A DNA stretch of 64,000 nucleotides, from positions 24,415,407 through 24,479,406 of the forward strand of contig OX377205.1 in assembly GCA_947396885.1 (NCBI GenBank). Reading direction: 5' to 3'. Positions 54,298 to 64,000 of this stretch are shown in pieces. The DNA comes from Heligmosomoides polygyrus polygyrus. Taxonomy: Eukaryota; Nematoda; Chromadorea; Rhabditida; Heligmosomidae. The notes beneath the pieces are model-generated. The model had not been told where the DNA came from. It made no database searches and was given only the letters and a program-made list of their open reading frames with translations. The position numbers and the translations under genes were made by a program. How positions within the stretch are numbered: position 1 is the stretch's first letter; each line of letters opens with the position of its first letter.

Positions 54298-55370
54298 CGA
54301 AATCCTGCGAAGGGTGCCCATGAAATTCCCCAAAGAATCACAACAAGACCTACATACATATGGTGTTATAGGGCACGAGACGAGGAGCACGGAAGTGTTT
54401 TTCGTTTTTGCTACGGATGACTAGGTGGTCCGAAAATAGCGAAAAACTGTCGCAAGGCAACTCCATGTGACTTCTGGGATGCCGTCTACCAACAGGGCCG
54501 GGTTGGCCAATTGGGTATTGCTGAGGACCCATGGGCGTGAGAGGTCGGGGGTTCGGATCGACCCCCTGTGCAAATTGCTGCGGTGGTTTTGCATCTTCTA
54601 TCATGAAATCATGTTAGCCTTCTCATTTTCACACTGATACGAGACCTTCTCTCTTGCACACTCCATGCATTAGTATATGTATGTTACAGAGAGGTGTGAT
54701 AATGCGACCAACAGCTCCGATTGACTTCATTTCCAAATTGTCCCCGCTCGATCTGCACCTACGGCCGTTTAAAATGTGTTTGCAATTGTACTATTACAGC
54801 ATGTTTCTTTCTTGCGAAGACCGTGATGGAAGGCCGACCAGCACAGACACGACTCATGTGCCAGTAAAACTACTGTCAAATATTATATATTTAACAGAGA
54901 TAACAACAAACAATGGACGATAATAATGGCAATAACACGAATCCAAACCCACTAACAAGCGTGAGGGAGAATGGTGAAACAGTCGAAGCGCAGATGAGAG
55001 AATAGTTCATTGTAGTGTGAAAAACTTATTTATTTATTATTTAAAAAACTTATATGATTTATGAACTTATATGATAGTGTCATAAGATGCAAAACCACTG
55101 CAGCAATTTGCATAGGTCTGGAACCGAACCCCGAGCTCATCCCCACGAGTCCTCAGCACTACCCGCTCTGCCAACTTGGTACAAGTGGTGATGGCATCCC
55201 AACAATCACAGCCTGGGGCTTCTTTGCATTCCTTTTTTACCATTTTAAGACCACTCTTTGGTCCGTAGCAAAAACGAAAAACACCTTTGTGCTCCACGTC
55301 TCGTGCCCTACAACGTCGTATGGATCTCGTTGAGAATATTTAGGGAAGTTCATGGGCTTCCCTTGTTAGA
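54298..55370. mobile_element. inverted-repeat unit with tRNA-like SINE arms (family B)
   Basis: The left arm 54298-54604 and right arm 55078-55370 are inverted, diverged copies. Shared words include GCCCATGAA(A/C)TTCCC, TAGGGCACGAGACG, TTTTTCGTTTTTGCTACGG and GCAAATTGCTG(C/A)(G/A)GTGGTTTT. Each arm has a tRNA-like A box (TTGGCCAATTGGG, 54503-54515) and B box (GGTTCGGATCGACC). The ~470-bp centre is unrelated. The unit splits a CR1-like LINE. Confidence 0.7.
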
Positions 55371-55374
55371 ATTC

Positions 55375-55520
55375 AACTGCAAAAAGTTCACTCGAAAAAA
55401 ATTCAAGAACCTTTTTTGGCTCGTGTCATGAAAATCTAAGATAAGCTTCCTGCGTTACTCCTCGATTCTTCGCCAGGAACATTCAACTACAAGTTAGAAA
55501 AATTCTTTAAACAGAAATAG
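55375..55520 (+). mobile_element. CR1-like LINE 3' fragment
   Basis: RVMKI.DKLPALLLDSSPGTF and NYKLEKFF match the C-terminus of CR1-type LINE proteins, like 42583-42720. A preceding piece of the same LINE (CATTCAACGGGATTACCAGA) is at 54275-54297, across the inverted-repeat unit. Confidence 0.6.
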
Positions 55521-56379
55521 GATTTGTATAGTTTACTACAAAATAGTTTTTGTAAGAGTAGACGATAATTTGTTCGAATATTTAGCAACTTTTTCAGTGA
55601 ATGAAATCTAAATTGTTCTGAGAAAATAGCGCTTATCACATTATACATTTGACAATATTCAACAACCCAAGTTTTACTGTAATCTTCCTTCAGACCATAT
55701 TTTGTATCACCTTTGGCCCAATAAATGTTCTATGTTCGTGAGAAATGCTCAAGCAGAAAACCAAGGGCATCGGCTGTAGCCAATACTTCCACTTCACCCT
55801 CCGTTATTGCGCAATCCATGATTCTAACTACATTGGTGTTTCCACAAATCCCCAAGCAAACCACACCCTCTGTCTTGGCCAGTGGTTCATGAGTCAAACG
55901 AACAGGCAGTGATTTGTGAGACAAGGTTTAAGCAGTAGCTTTACAGTAGTTTACAACGGCGTTCTGCCCACTCAAACCGCTATAAATACCATCCACTTTT
56001 CGACGGCGCAAATAGGGGACCCTTCTCCATTTCGCTCGACTTCACCGACTGCAGACTACTTCAGTCCGCTCCTGTCAGCCCATAGGACTGTGGCGCACCC
56101 GCTGATAAGCCAATCGACACAATGCAAGCAATACGACAATCACAACAAGAACAACCTTATTGCAATTGTAGGCAAGCTATTTGGGTTGTAACGTCATGCT
56201 AATTAATTAAGTGTAAAATAAATATGGTCGATTTTATTATAAACCACCAAATCTCATTGGACAGTAATGCAGTGCAAAAACCCTCATACTCGTTGCCGAC
56301 ATTTCACAGAGCAACGCTAGACCGACCACTGCATCAGGTCTTCTGCACACTCTGTATTATACTTGTGCTTTTCAAAAAA

Positions 56380-56675
56380 ATTTCGAATGAACGAATAATC
56401 GAATAACCTCATTTTTTCGGTTATTCGAATTTCCGAATAATCGAATAACCCCATTTTTCAAAAATTCGAATGAGCGAATAATCGAATAACACCATTTTTT
56501 TAGTTATTCGAATTTCCGAATAATCGAATAACCCCATTTTTCGTTTATTCGAATTTCCGAATAATCGAATAACCCCATTTTTTGGTTATTCGAATTTCCG
56601 AATAATCGAATAACCCCATTTTTTGGTTATTCGAATTTCCGAATAATCGAATATTCGAAAAAATCGAATAATCGA
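56380..56675. repeat. TTCGAATAA satellite array 1
   Basis: Tandem units of about 58 bp built from CGAATAATCGAATAACCCCA and TTTTTGGTTATTCGAATTTC. A related array is at 60290-60552. Confidence 0.88.
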
Positions 56676-57060
56676 ATAAACTTTATTATAACTTAATACA
56701 CCCGGTGCAAAATAGGTTCACCCCTGGTTTTTCCATTGGTACCCGAAGAACCCGCTGCCGAGGTTCAGTAATGTTACCATCGTATTCTTCACTATGGAAA
56801 ACTTCTATAGGTGAATTCTAAGCAGTTTATCTTATCAATGCAGGATACTACGAACGAACCCTACAGACAAAGTAAGATTAGTACTTCGTCACATCACCTT
56901 TGTTGCAACCATATCGAAAATTCTATTTTGCATGTTACTGATTAGGTTATCAATAACAGTTCGCTCAAAATTGGCCCATGCAATAAGTATGGCGTTCTTC
57001 AGATCAGAAACCGATGTCTCAGCGGATCTATTTTTGTACACTGTGTACAAGAATATCCCA

Positions 57061-57321
57061 CTAGCTTTCTAGTTTTCGGGTTGAAGAACAGCTAGGCCAC
57101 TTCAAATGTTGAGTTCTGTTGGAGTTGAGCCAACCTATAGTTGACTGCGATACGTGTATGGATGCATTATCTTGTTGGAAAATAAGGTTGTGCCTACGAA
57201 ATCTTCTGAAATATGGCAAAAGGTAATCTCCGAAAAATTTCTGGTAGTCTTCACTGTTCATCCTACGCGAGACGAACTCCAAGGCAACAAGTTCGTATCC
57301 AGAAAACGCAGCCGAAACCAT
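57061..57321 (-). pseudogene. Tc3-like transposase fragment, left arm
   Basis: SGYELVALEFVSRRMNSEDY, then LLPYFRRFRRHNLIFQQDNA with the second catalytic Asp. It ends at LKWPSCSSTRKLES, where the third acidic region should follow. Confidence 0.75.
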
Positions 57322-57591
57322 GAGACTTCCACCGACAAAGTAGCACCTGTAGAATACTCGCTTCTCTCTCTCTCCTCAAATCTCTCGAATAGTGTCTGTA
57401 TTCGTCGGGCCCATCAAGATTCCACTTCTTTTACACTACTGGAGAGATCTGAGAAAAGAGGTCGAGTATGCTATAGGCGCAACTTTGACGGTGAAAGTCT
57501 CATGGTCGGGCTGCATCTTCTGGATGCGGACTTGTCTCGTTCGTTTCGGAAGTTCTTTTCGTGTAGGACAAACAGTGAAGACTAACAGGAA

Positions 57592-57696
57592 TTGCTCCGA
57601 GATCACCTTTTGCCATATCTAAGGAGACTTTGTAGGCACAACCTCATTTTCCAACAAGATAATGCATCCACATACGTATCGCAGTCAACTGCAGGT
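57592..57696 (+). pseudogene. Tc3-like transposase fragment, right arm
   Basis: LLPYLRRLCRHNLIFQQDNA repeats the left-arm protein on the opposite strand. It breaks off where the LINE fragment is inserted. Confidence 0.75.
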
Positions 57697-58093
57697 TTAT
57701 TTTATTTAATTTGTTTATTTATTCAATACGTTCACGATAAGCGCAAGCGGCAGAAAAAAGTATTACAAGAACACAACAACATGAAGACACCCCTAGAGCG
57801 AATCAAACCAATGTCCTATGAGGAGAAAGAGCCACCTTCAGCTTACTCTTAGGTCGACTGATAGGAAGCTTCTCAGGCTCCCCTTTTGTTTGAGACGCAC
57901 GCAGATCAAAGAATTTGGAGCCTACAAAGCGCGAAAAGTGGGTTAACTTATAAGCCCGACAAATATCAAAGAATTTCCTGCGAGAAGCCAATGTGTGAAG
58001 ACCCAGGTGCTTTAGGTTCCATAGAGTAAAGGAACCCGCCAATGCGAATAAGAACCTTGTAGTTAGTTATTCTGTACCTTTTCCACAAGGTTT
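57697..58093 (-). mobile_element. CR1-like LINE 3' fragment nested in the palindromic element
   Basis: On the minus strand LGLHTLASRRKFFDICRAYK and FVGSKFFDLRASQTKGEPEK match the CR1/L2-type C-terminal pattern (LGL.SL..RR...L...YK, then TRG). An AATAAACAAATTAAATAAAA-type tail ends it at about 57697. AGGTTTAT stands on both sides, a possible 8-bp duplication. Confidence 0.65.
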
Positions 58094-58255
58094 ATAAGAG
58101 GTTGGCTCAACTCCAATACAATTCAACTTTTGCAGTGGTCTAGTTTTCCTCAAGATCTCACCGCTTATAGAGAACTTGTGGGGCATTCTTGTACACAAAG
58201 TGTGCAAAAATGGAATCACTTACACTTAGGTTTCTGATCTGAAGAACGCCATACT

Positions 58256-58692
58256 TGTGTACCACAAGTTGTGTTCAGATTTTCAAGATGATGACTGGAA
58301 AAGTTGCACTTCCACTTACTGGGCTTTACACAGTCCATCATTCTACCACTAGGGGTTAGAATACCTCTAGGCACAAACCCAACTTTTGGCCGTAGAATAA
58401 TGAATTTTAGATAGAAAGGGTTGTAGATCTAAAATTCATTATTCTACGGCCAAAAGTTGGGTTCGTTCCTCCTTTTTTACTCAAAGGGCCGGTTCTGAAT
58501 TCTTATGTTTACCAAAAAACATAAATACTTTCCCATCTTCGTTTAACCAATATGAAAAGCTTGTTGGTAGTTATCATAAGACTCGCTGATTCGCCGTTTC
58601 TTGTATTTTTGTGTTTATTACCAATGTGTTGTCTTGCTGGTTTTTATTTCGTCGCGTGTTATCATACACGTATAAATAAATAAATACTTCAT
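58256..58692 (+). mobile_element. second nested insertion with a perfect 37-bp hairpin
   Basis: The host element continues across it with TACTT on both sides. It ends in ATAAATAAATAAA, as a LINE or SINE tail would. Arms 58376-58412 and 58427-58463 (AACCCAACTTTTGGCCGTAG...) are perfect reverse complements with a 14-nt loop. Confidence 0.7.
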
Positions 58693-59597
58693 GCATGAGC
58701 CAATGTTGAGCGAACTGCTATTGATAACCTAATCAGTAGTATGCAAAACAAAATTTTCGATATGGTTGCAACAAAGGTGACGTGACGAAGTACTAATCTT
58801 ATTTTGTCTGTAGGGACTTTTGTGATTAATCAGGTTTTTTATGATGGGAACTTATATTTTGCACCAGTCTCCATTCTTAAATTTTCAATAAAAGTTCGTG
58901 GTATCCTGCACTGATGAGATAACCCGCTTAAAATTCTTCTATAGAGGCTTTCGATAGTGAGGAATACGATGGTAACCGCTGAGCATAGGCAGCGAATCCT
59001 TCGGGTACTAATGGACAAATCGGGGGTATCTACAATTTTGCACCGGGGTGTATTAATAAGGACGATGCGATTTTTGTGTTAGCCAATTTCGTTTGATACC
59101 GTTTACTCACTCCAAAAGCGCATTGTGTAGGCTCAAGTAAATGTAGTAAAGTAAGTTCAACGACAACATTCGCCAGAAACAAAATTAAAGATTTGAATTC
59201 TTTTTAAAAAAAAAGCAAATAGTGAAGATATTCAATATCTTCTCGGAACCGTTGACAATACTCGCTAAATGGCGAGACATGAGAACATTTTTCCTGCAAA
59301 CGAAATCCTACAAAAAAAATTCCTACAGAAATACGTGTGCAAATCATTTACGCACAAGTGCAAACCTTTGCGAAAAAAACCGTTCACTCCGTTTGTTCAT
59401 TTCATTATCTCACAGGAATCGTCAGCCAGTCAAATTGAAGAGTTATACGGCATTTTCAGTTGAAATTCAACGTTTTTGAAATAAATTTCAACGTTCTTCT
59501 GGAACCTTTCCCCTGTAACAACGTTGAATTTGATTTGAAAAACTTTGAATTTCAACTGAAAATGGTATATAATCGTTTCAGATATGCAAACTGTGAG

Positions 59598-59880
59598 CTT
59601 CAGTCCCGGAGTAGTCGAGGTCGCTGAACACAAATCTTAAGTTAGTTTTTGCAATAACGATTGCCGTCAAGAGATATTAATCAAATTATCGATTTTTCGT
59701 AAATATCACTCAACACGATCGAAATTTCAGGCCTGAGGTAATCGAGGTCACTGAACACAAATCTGAATTCATTTTTTAATTTTCCGTCGAAATTTGTGTT
59801 TATTGTGCAAATTCCGTAGAGTATTCAAGTGTATGACATCGATGACAGTCGTGGTCGCAGAGAACGCAAACGTGAAGTTA
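59598..59880. repeat. three loose copies of a ~120-bp repeat
   Basis: GAGGTCGCTGAACACAAATC (near 59617), GAGGTCACTGAACACAAATC (near 59746) and GTCGCAGAGAACGCAAACGT (near 59854) are each followed by AAGTTAG/TTTTT-type sequence. Confidence 0.6.
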
Positions 59881-60289
59881 GATTTTGAAAATAGCGACGA
59901 AGACCGGTCATACAATTGCTTCGCTTCAACGAATTCCCCATAGAAAATCAATAGCTCGATCAACTTCAACCGATAATTTCAAAAACGAACTTCAAATTTG
60001 TGTTCAGCGAGATCGACTACTCCAACGGCTGAAGCTTCGGACCGTAGTCGATCGCCATCAACTGCGGTCAGTATAGCCAATACGCCATTTCCCCACGCCA
60101 GTTGTGATGGACTGATGGAAACAGGCACGCACACACACACTACCTTTTCAAGTATAGTAGGATATTGAATCCGTTTTCGTTACGGTGAGCTCCTCGACAG
60201 TGTGCTATCGAAAACAATCGTCACCGAAATGAACGCCGCTCACAAAAATCATCATTACGCCACATTCGAAACAACCACGCATTCGAAAT

Positions 60290-60552
60290 TCAAATATTAT
60301 TCGAATTTTCGCACCTCGAATAATCGAATTCGAATAATTATTCGAAATTGCAAACCTCGAATAATCGAATTCGAATAATTATTCGAATTTGCAAAACTCG
60401 ATTAATCGAATTCGAATAATTCTTCGAATTTGCTAAACTCGAATAATCGAATTCGAATAATTATTCGAATTTACGAAACTCGAATAATCAAATAATCGAA
60501 AATCGAATTCGAATAAATTATTCGAATAATTATTCGAATTCGATTATTCGAG
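60290..60552. repeat. TTCGAATAA satellite array 2
   Basis: Units of about 59 bp with the palindrome CGAATTCGAATAATTATTCG and a spacer TTTGCAAAACTCGA. Same theme as array 1, 3.6 kb away. Confidence 0.88.
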
Positions 60553-60659
60553 CACAAGTATACTCTGTATCTCCCACCGAGCGTGGCAAACAGGGCCCTC
60601 CTCAATTTAGACAGCATATTCTGCCTACTGGTAGTAGTATTGGGAGGCATCTGCTAAGG

Positions 60660-60935
60660 TGCGTACCAATGTTGAGCTCCACCAAGGCTTCACTGGCAGG
60701 TTTACACAAGCCGTCACCTTGTCCGCCACGACTCATTCCTGCATGAAATCGCGCAGCAGTCAGGCATCGTTCTTCTTTTTATCCCCTTTTTTCTCTTTTT
60801 CTCTCTTCTTCTCAGTTTCCTTTTCAGTAACTGCTTTCTTTTTTGCTAGCGCCAATCGTTATCTAAATCTCCTTTGTTTGCCGTATGTGTCATTGTTCAC
60901 GTTGGCCAAATAAAATAAAATAAAATGAAATAATA
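60660..60935 (+). mobile_element. probable LINE 3' tail
   Basis: A stretch ending GTTGGCCAAATAAAATAAAATAAAATG, the A-rich pentanucleotide tail of a non-LTR element. The coding part is too short to classify. Confidence 0.4.
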
Positions 60936-61031
60936 AACGTTGTTTTTGGTCTGTCTTTCCGCTAGCTGTATAACACGAAGGCGATTGCTGCTGCACACGT
61001 TTGCCTCATTCTTCTCGGCTTACTACCTCAG

Positions 61032-61247
61032 CACTCACCTGTACTCGGTCGGTCGGAGAAGATGTGCCTATCGGCACACTCGGTTGCCGTCGCCGTTCGT
61101 ATGGCTGTGAACGCGAACAGCCACACCACTGTCACTGGCCGCATCGGACATCGACCTATTCAGCTTTTCTCTCCGTGCAGCATGGAAGGTGATCTGCAAC
61201 ACGTTCACGACATTCTTCGGAGTTGCGTCCGAAAAAACCCGACATAA
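61032..61247 (+). CDS. possible terminal exon
   Basis: Follows CTACCTCAG and opens SEKMCLSAHSVAVAVRMAVN, then IQLFSPCSMEGDLQHVHDIL, ending at TAA. The frame is open with mixed composition. No family recognised. Confidence 0.25.
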   Translation, partial: HSPVLGRSEKMCLSAHSVAVAVRMAVNANSHTTVTGRIGHRPIQLFSPCSMEGDLQHVHDILRSCVRKNPT

Positions 61248-61332
61248 GTGGTGGCCAACGATCAAAGTATCGGTGAGAAAGTCAACGCTTTTTTAGAGAA
61301 TCTGATGGATAAGAGGTAAAATCAAAAGCGAA

Positions 61333-61572
61333 TTGATGAACGTTCGTCAAATGCAGAACGTGAATCCATTTGTTAGTCAGCTTGGGGCTCATTTTCTTCC
61401 GAAAATGGGATTCGGAAAACAGCGCTCAGAGCCCCATCCGAGAAGGCATGCCGAAATGGTCTACGCTTACTCGGAGCCGATGACAATGACATCATCCATG
61501 TCGATAGAAGTACTGATACAGAAGGTTCTCTCATTCGCAAGCAAGGGAATGCGAGGAATAAAAGACTTCTGA
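61333..61572 (+). CDS. possible terminal exon or ORF
   Basis: NPFVSQLGAHFLPKMGFGKQ, then HAEMVYAYSEPMTMTSSMSI and a TGA stop. An acceptor GTCAAATGCAG stands at about 61345-61355 and a GTAAAATC donor 41 nt before it, but the phases of the two sides do not match. Confidence 0.25.
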   Translation: MMNVRQMQNVNPFVSQLGAHFLPKMGFGKQRSEPHPRRHAEMVYAYSEPMTMTSSMSIEVLIQKVLSFASKGMRGIKDF

Positions 61573-61734
61573 TTGGGGATAAGTGCTGGCGCGCGTGGTT
61601 TCCAAGCGAGAAATGAGCAGAGAGCCCTAATTAGACAGGAGTGAACTAATGAGGGATGCGGTTCACGTGCATATCACTAGTTGCTAGGAAAAAATTACAG
61701 GCTGAATTAGTGCCCACTAAGGAGTGTGAGCATA

Positions 61735-62500
61735 GGTTCCATTTTGAAGTCTAATTGGACACTTCTGAAGCAGAACTGAGACTTTCCAAATTAAAACGAG
61801 TGTATTTCAAATTGGAACATGCATTCTCTGCGAAGGTCAAAAAATCCATCCAAGTAAAATTCGCTACTAATTTTATTGGAATAGATATTTTAAATACTCC
61901 TGTCCCAAAAAAGCAACACAGCTTGGCAACTATACAAAATTCAAATTTTTTTGTAGAATCATAAGTCAAGGCTTGCGCAGAAAAGCCGCAATTTTCGACT
62001 ATATCGAAAGAAGAGACTGCGCACCCGTTCGGCTAGCTTCCAGCGATCTCCCTTAGATTGATAGGAAAAATACTGCTTTCGTAGAGTTGCAAATCACTCA
62101 ACAGCATCAAAAACAATTGAAAAGAACAGACGTATCTACACTTCAAAGTTCAAGTAAGCAGCAAGTAAACTATCAATCAAATGAAAACTGCGACGCGCAC
62201 GACAAATATACGGCGTAATCTCTTTTTAATATACTCAAAAATTGATGCTTTTTTGAATTTTAAAATATACTTGAGCTTATTACTTTTTCTATAAAAATAA
62301 ATTTTTATAGTGTTTCAAGCATAGCGCTCACCTTTTTGGGACAGTTGAATTGTAAGTTTTCTAAGAAAGTACTGGTAATATTTTATTTCATAAGATAAGG
62401 AATTTATCTTGATCCTCTTACGAAACCGTTTACTTTAGTATGAAATAAGGTCGTATTAATTTGGAAGCGATTTGAAAGGTGTACAATTTGACATAAAAAT
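61735..62500. repeat. MITE-like repeat M, copy 4
   Basis: Left CATTTTGAAGTCTAATTGGA and right AAGGTGTACAATTTGACATA mirror the other copies, with the internal TTTCAAATTGGAACATG words. Confidence 0.6.
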
Positions 62501-63462
62501 AGTAAATTTATGCGACTGTCAAAGCAAGGGAAGATTCAACAGTTTTGGAAAGTATAGGAAAGAATACCTTTGGAAAGCCTTCAAATGTGTAAGGTCGTGC
62601 CAAAAACTTCCATCGTTTTCGACATATGTTTTCACTTATTCGTACTAGTTCAATCATTGAACAACGAACAGCTATCAAAACAGAAACAAGAAACGCAGTC
62701 AAATAAACAAGCAACAAACAAATAAGAGAAATAAAGAGAAAAGTATAAAGAGAGAGAACAGAAAAAAGCAGAACATGTTCCTGGCTTACTTCTGCCTCAA
62801 TGCGAAGTGTGAAATTACTCCTTTCTTGCTGTGATTGGGAGTTGTCAATCCGGCTGTGATAGTGAAACGGATTGCTATTAGCATACATCTGATTCTAAAT
62901 GATATCAACCTCTCCAAAATCACCAATTTAATCAGGGTAAGAACCGCTACATCTAGCATAGCAGTGTCAATGAAAGAATTTAATTTTTTTTTGAATTCAC
63001 ATAGAATTTATGAACTGTGAAAATGCATTTTTGCGTTCTCTTACACATAGTGAAACTTCAACCCTTGAGTTTGTCAGAAATTTGAAAAATAAAGCTGCGT
63101 GAGCGGTATGTTTGGAGATAACACGTAGTCAGGTACAACATTAAACTCCAAATCCTACACCTTTTCTGCGGATGAATTAGACTATGCGTTACTTGCAGTA
63201 CGCCGCTATTAATCTCCATGATCCGGAGAAATCTGCAATAGATATTATACATAGATTGTTATCAGGTTCTTAGCATCCTCTTCTCTGATCTAGGAACTTG
63301 ATTTTTGAAATCGTTCATGAACTACAATTGTATACCACCAATTAATCCTGAATACTAAACGTGATCCTTTGGCAATAGATTGGAAGATTTTGGAAGGCTT
63401 GAGGAGCCTAATTTTTCTCCGAATTTTTCGCAAAATCTTGTCGCATGTTCATTCTACTTTCA

Positions 63463-63690
63463 GACTTCGACATGTCGTAGAGGCAAATTGAATGCGTGCT
63501 TGGCCCATATAACGACTTGCGGCGGGCAGCTTATAGAGAAGTCAGTGATTTGTACTTTCAAGGCAGGTGTCGCACCAACTACTCGAAGTCGGAGGGATGA
63601 AAGGCTTGGGTGGACAAGGCGGAAAATCCGAACGAGGAACTAGAATCGGGTGCACGCGACAGTTTCTTCTTCAATTGCGCTACGACGCCT
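63463..63690 (-). mobile_element. SINE family A, diverged copy
   Basis: GACATGTCGTAGAGGC, TTGCGGCGGGCAGC, GGAGGGATGAAAGGCTTGGG and GGTGCACGCGACAG in the same order as the complete copies, minus strand. Confidence 0.75.
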
Positions 63691-64000
63691 CTTATTAAAA
63701 AAACGACATACTTATGGCTAATTCTTGCAATAGGGCACTTGCATTTTCTGAGTTGAAAATCTTAACCAGTAGATCAGAAGCAGATGGAAGTATGGCCGCA
63801 TATGAAAAAGATCGGAATGAGATGAGGAGTAAAATGCCTGCGCACGGTGACGTGGCTCAAAAACCTTTAGACCTAAACTACGAAATGCAAAAGCAGAATA
63901 AATTATGAAGATCAGTTTATCTTCTTTTCCGTGTTATGTTTATTAACCATTTTTACGTGTTTTCACATGCCTTTTAAATCTTTTCTTCAAGACAAATGTT

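Larger units (their letters stand above)
56699..59050. mobile_element. palindromic Tc3-like element with nested insertions
   Basis: TA (56697-56698, 59051-59052) flanks ends CACCCGGTGCAAAATAG and its inverse TTTTGCACCGGGGTG. The left arm (56699-57330) carries a minus-strand transposase part (LIFQQDNASIHVSQSTIGWL). The right arm carries a plus-strand part (LIFQQDNASTYVSQSTAG, then WLNSN after an insertion). The subterminal regions also mirror each other (CTGATTAGGTTATCAATA against TATTGATAACCTAATCAG). The right arm is interrupted at 57697-58093 and at 58256-58692. Confidence 0.85.

Noticed and set aside
62508..62888. 126-codon minus ORF with a hydrophobic stretch, considered as the missing signal-peptide exon of the NETO-like gene
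   Set aside because: The hydrophobic segment is long and internal, there is no good donor in phase with 53259, and it overlaps the edge of a MITE-like repeat.
1..64000. CRISPR arrays, bacterial operons, ribosome binding sites
   Set aside because: The tandem repeats present have no unique equal-length spacers, and the genes have introns and Pol II/Pol III signals. The window is eukaryotic.

Overview
The window is AT-leaning eukaryotic DNA with no bacterial operons. Short introns that end in TTTTCAG-like acceptors, one long gene with multi-kilobase introns, and a dense mix of BEL/Pao, Gypsy, Penelope, CR1-like LINE, tRNA-SINE and Tc1/mariner relics suggest a nematode. A clade V parasitic (strongylid-like) species is the best guess. 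This is an inference from gene and repeat style; there is no rRNA or marker gene to confirm it.

Layout. 1-9556: flank with a CA microsatellite, then an 8.4-kb Gypsy-like LTR retrotransposon (1114-9552) with two LTRs, a 4-bp target duplication, Gag, PR, RT, a partly deleted RNase H, IN and an additional ORF before the 3' LTR. 10139-11238: a Tc1/mariner relic. 11.2-16 kb: mostly featureless, with weak exon candidates. 16.5-18.5 kb: a second, deleted Gypsy relic on the minus strand. 19-26 kb: three host-like plus-strand genes or gene ends. These are a Lys/Thr/Pro-rich C-terminus at 19.4 kb, a Gln/Ser-rich protein at 20.5-21.2 kb, and a five-exon SWIM-type zinc-finger gene at 25.0-26.0 kb. A mariner-like relic and dispersed repeats lie between them. 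26.9-28.9 kb: a BEL/Pao relic (minus). 29.4-33.5 kb: a tRNA-derived SINE with a 14-bp duplication, a 1.29-kb Tc1/mariner element, and an inverted-repeat element with GACGTC-rich ends.

36.7-53.3 kb (minus) is occupied by the best host gene: a NETO/SOL-2-like membrane protein with two CUB domains, an LDLa domain, a transmembrane helix and a basic cytoplasmic tail. Its exons were joined by matching splice phase at every junction. Its introns hold a Penelope-like element (GIY-YIG endonuclease), SINEs, a CR1-like LINE, a foldback Tc1 element, GC-rich 135-bp tandem repeats, a paired tRNA-like element and a mariner copy. A second copy of the paired tRNA-like element lies just past the gene's SINE- and mariner-bearing intron.

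53.3-64 kb is almost entirely nested repeats: an inverted-repeat unit with tRNA-like arms, TTCGAATAA satellite arrays, and a 2.35-kb palindromic Tc3-like element that itself carries two later insertions.

The theme of the window is inverted duplication. At least six unrelated repeat families occur here as head-to-head palindromes. The most distinctive is a small element made of two opposed tRNA-like sequences, present at two loci with 10- and 11-bp flanking duplications.
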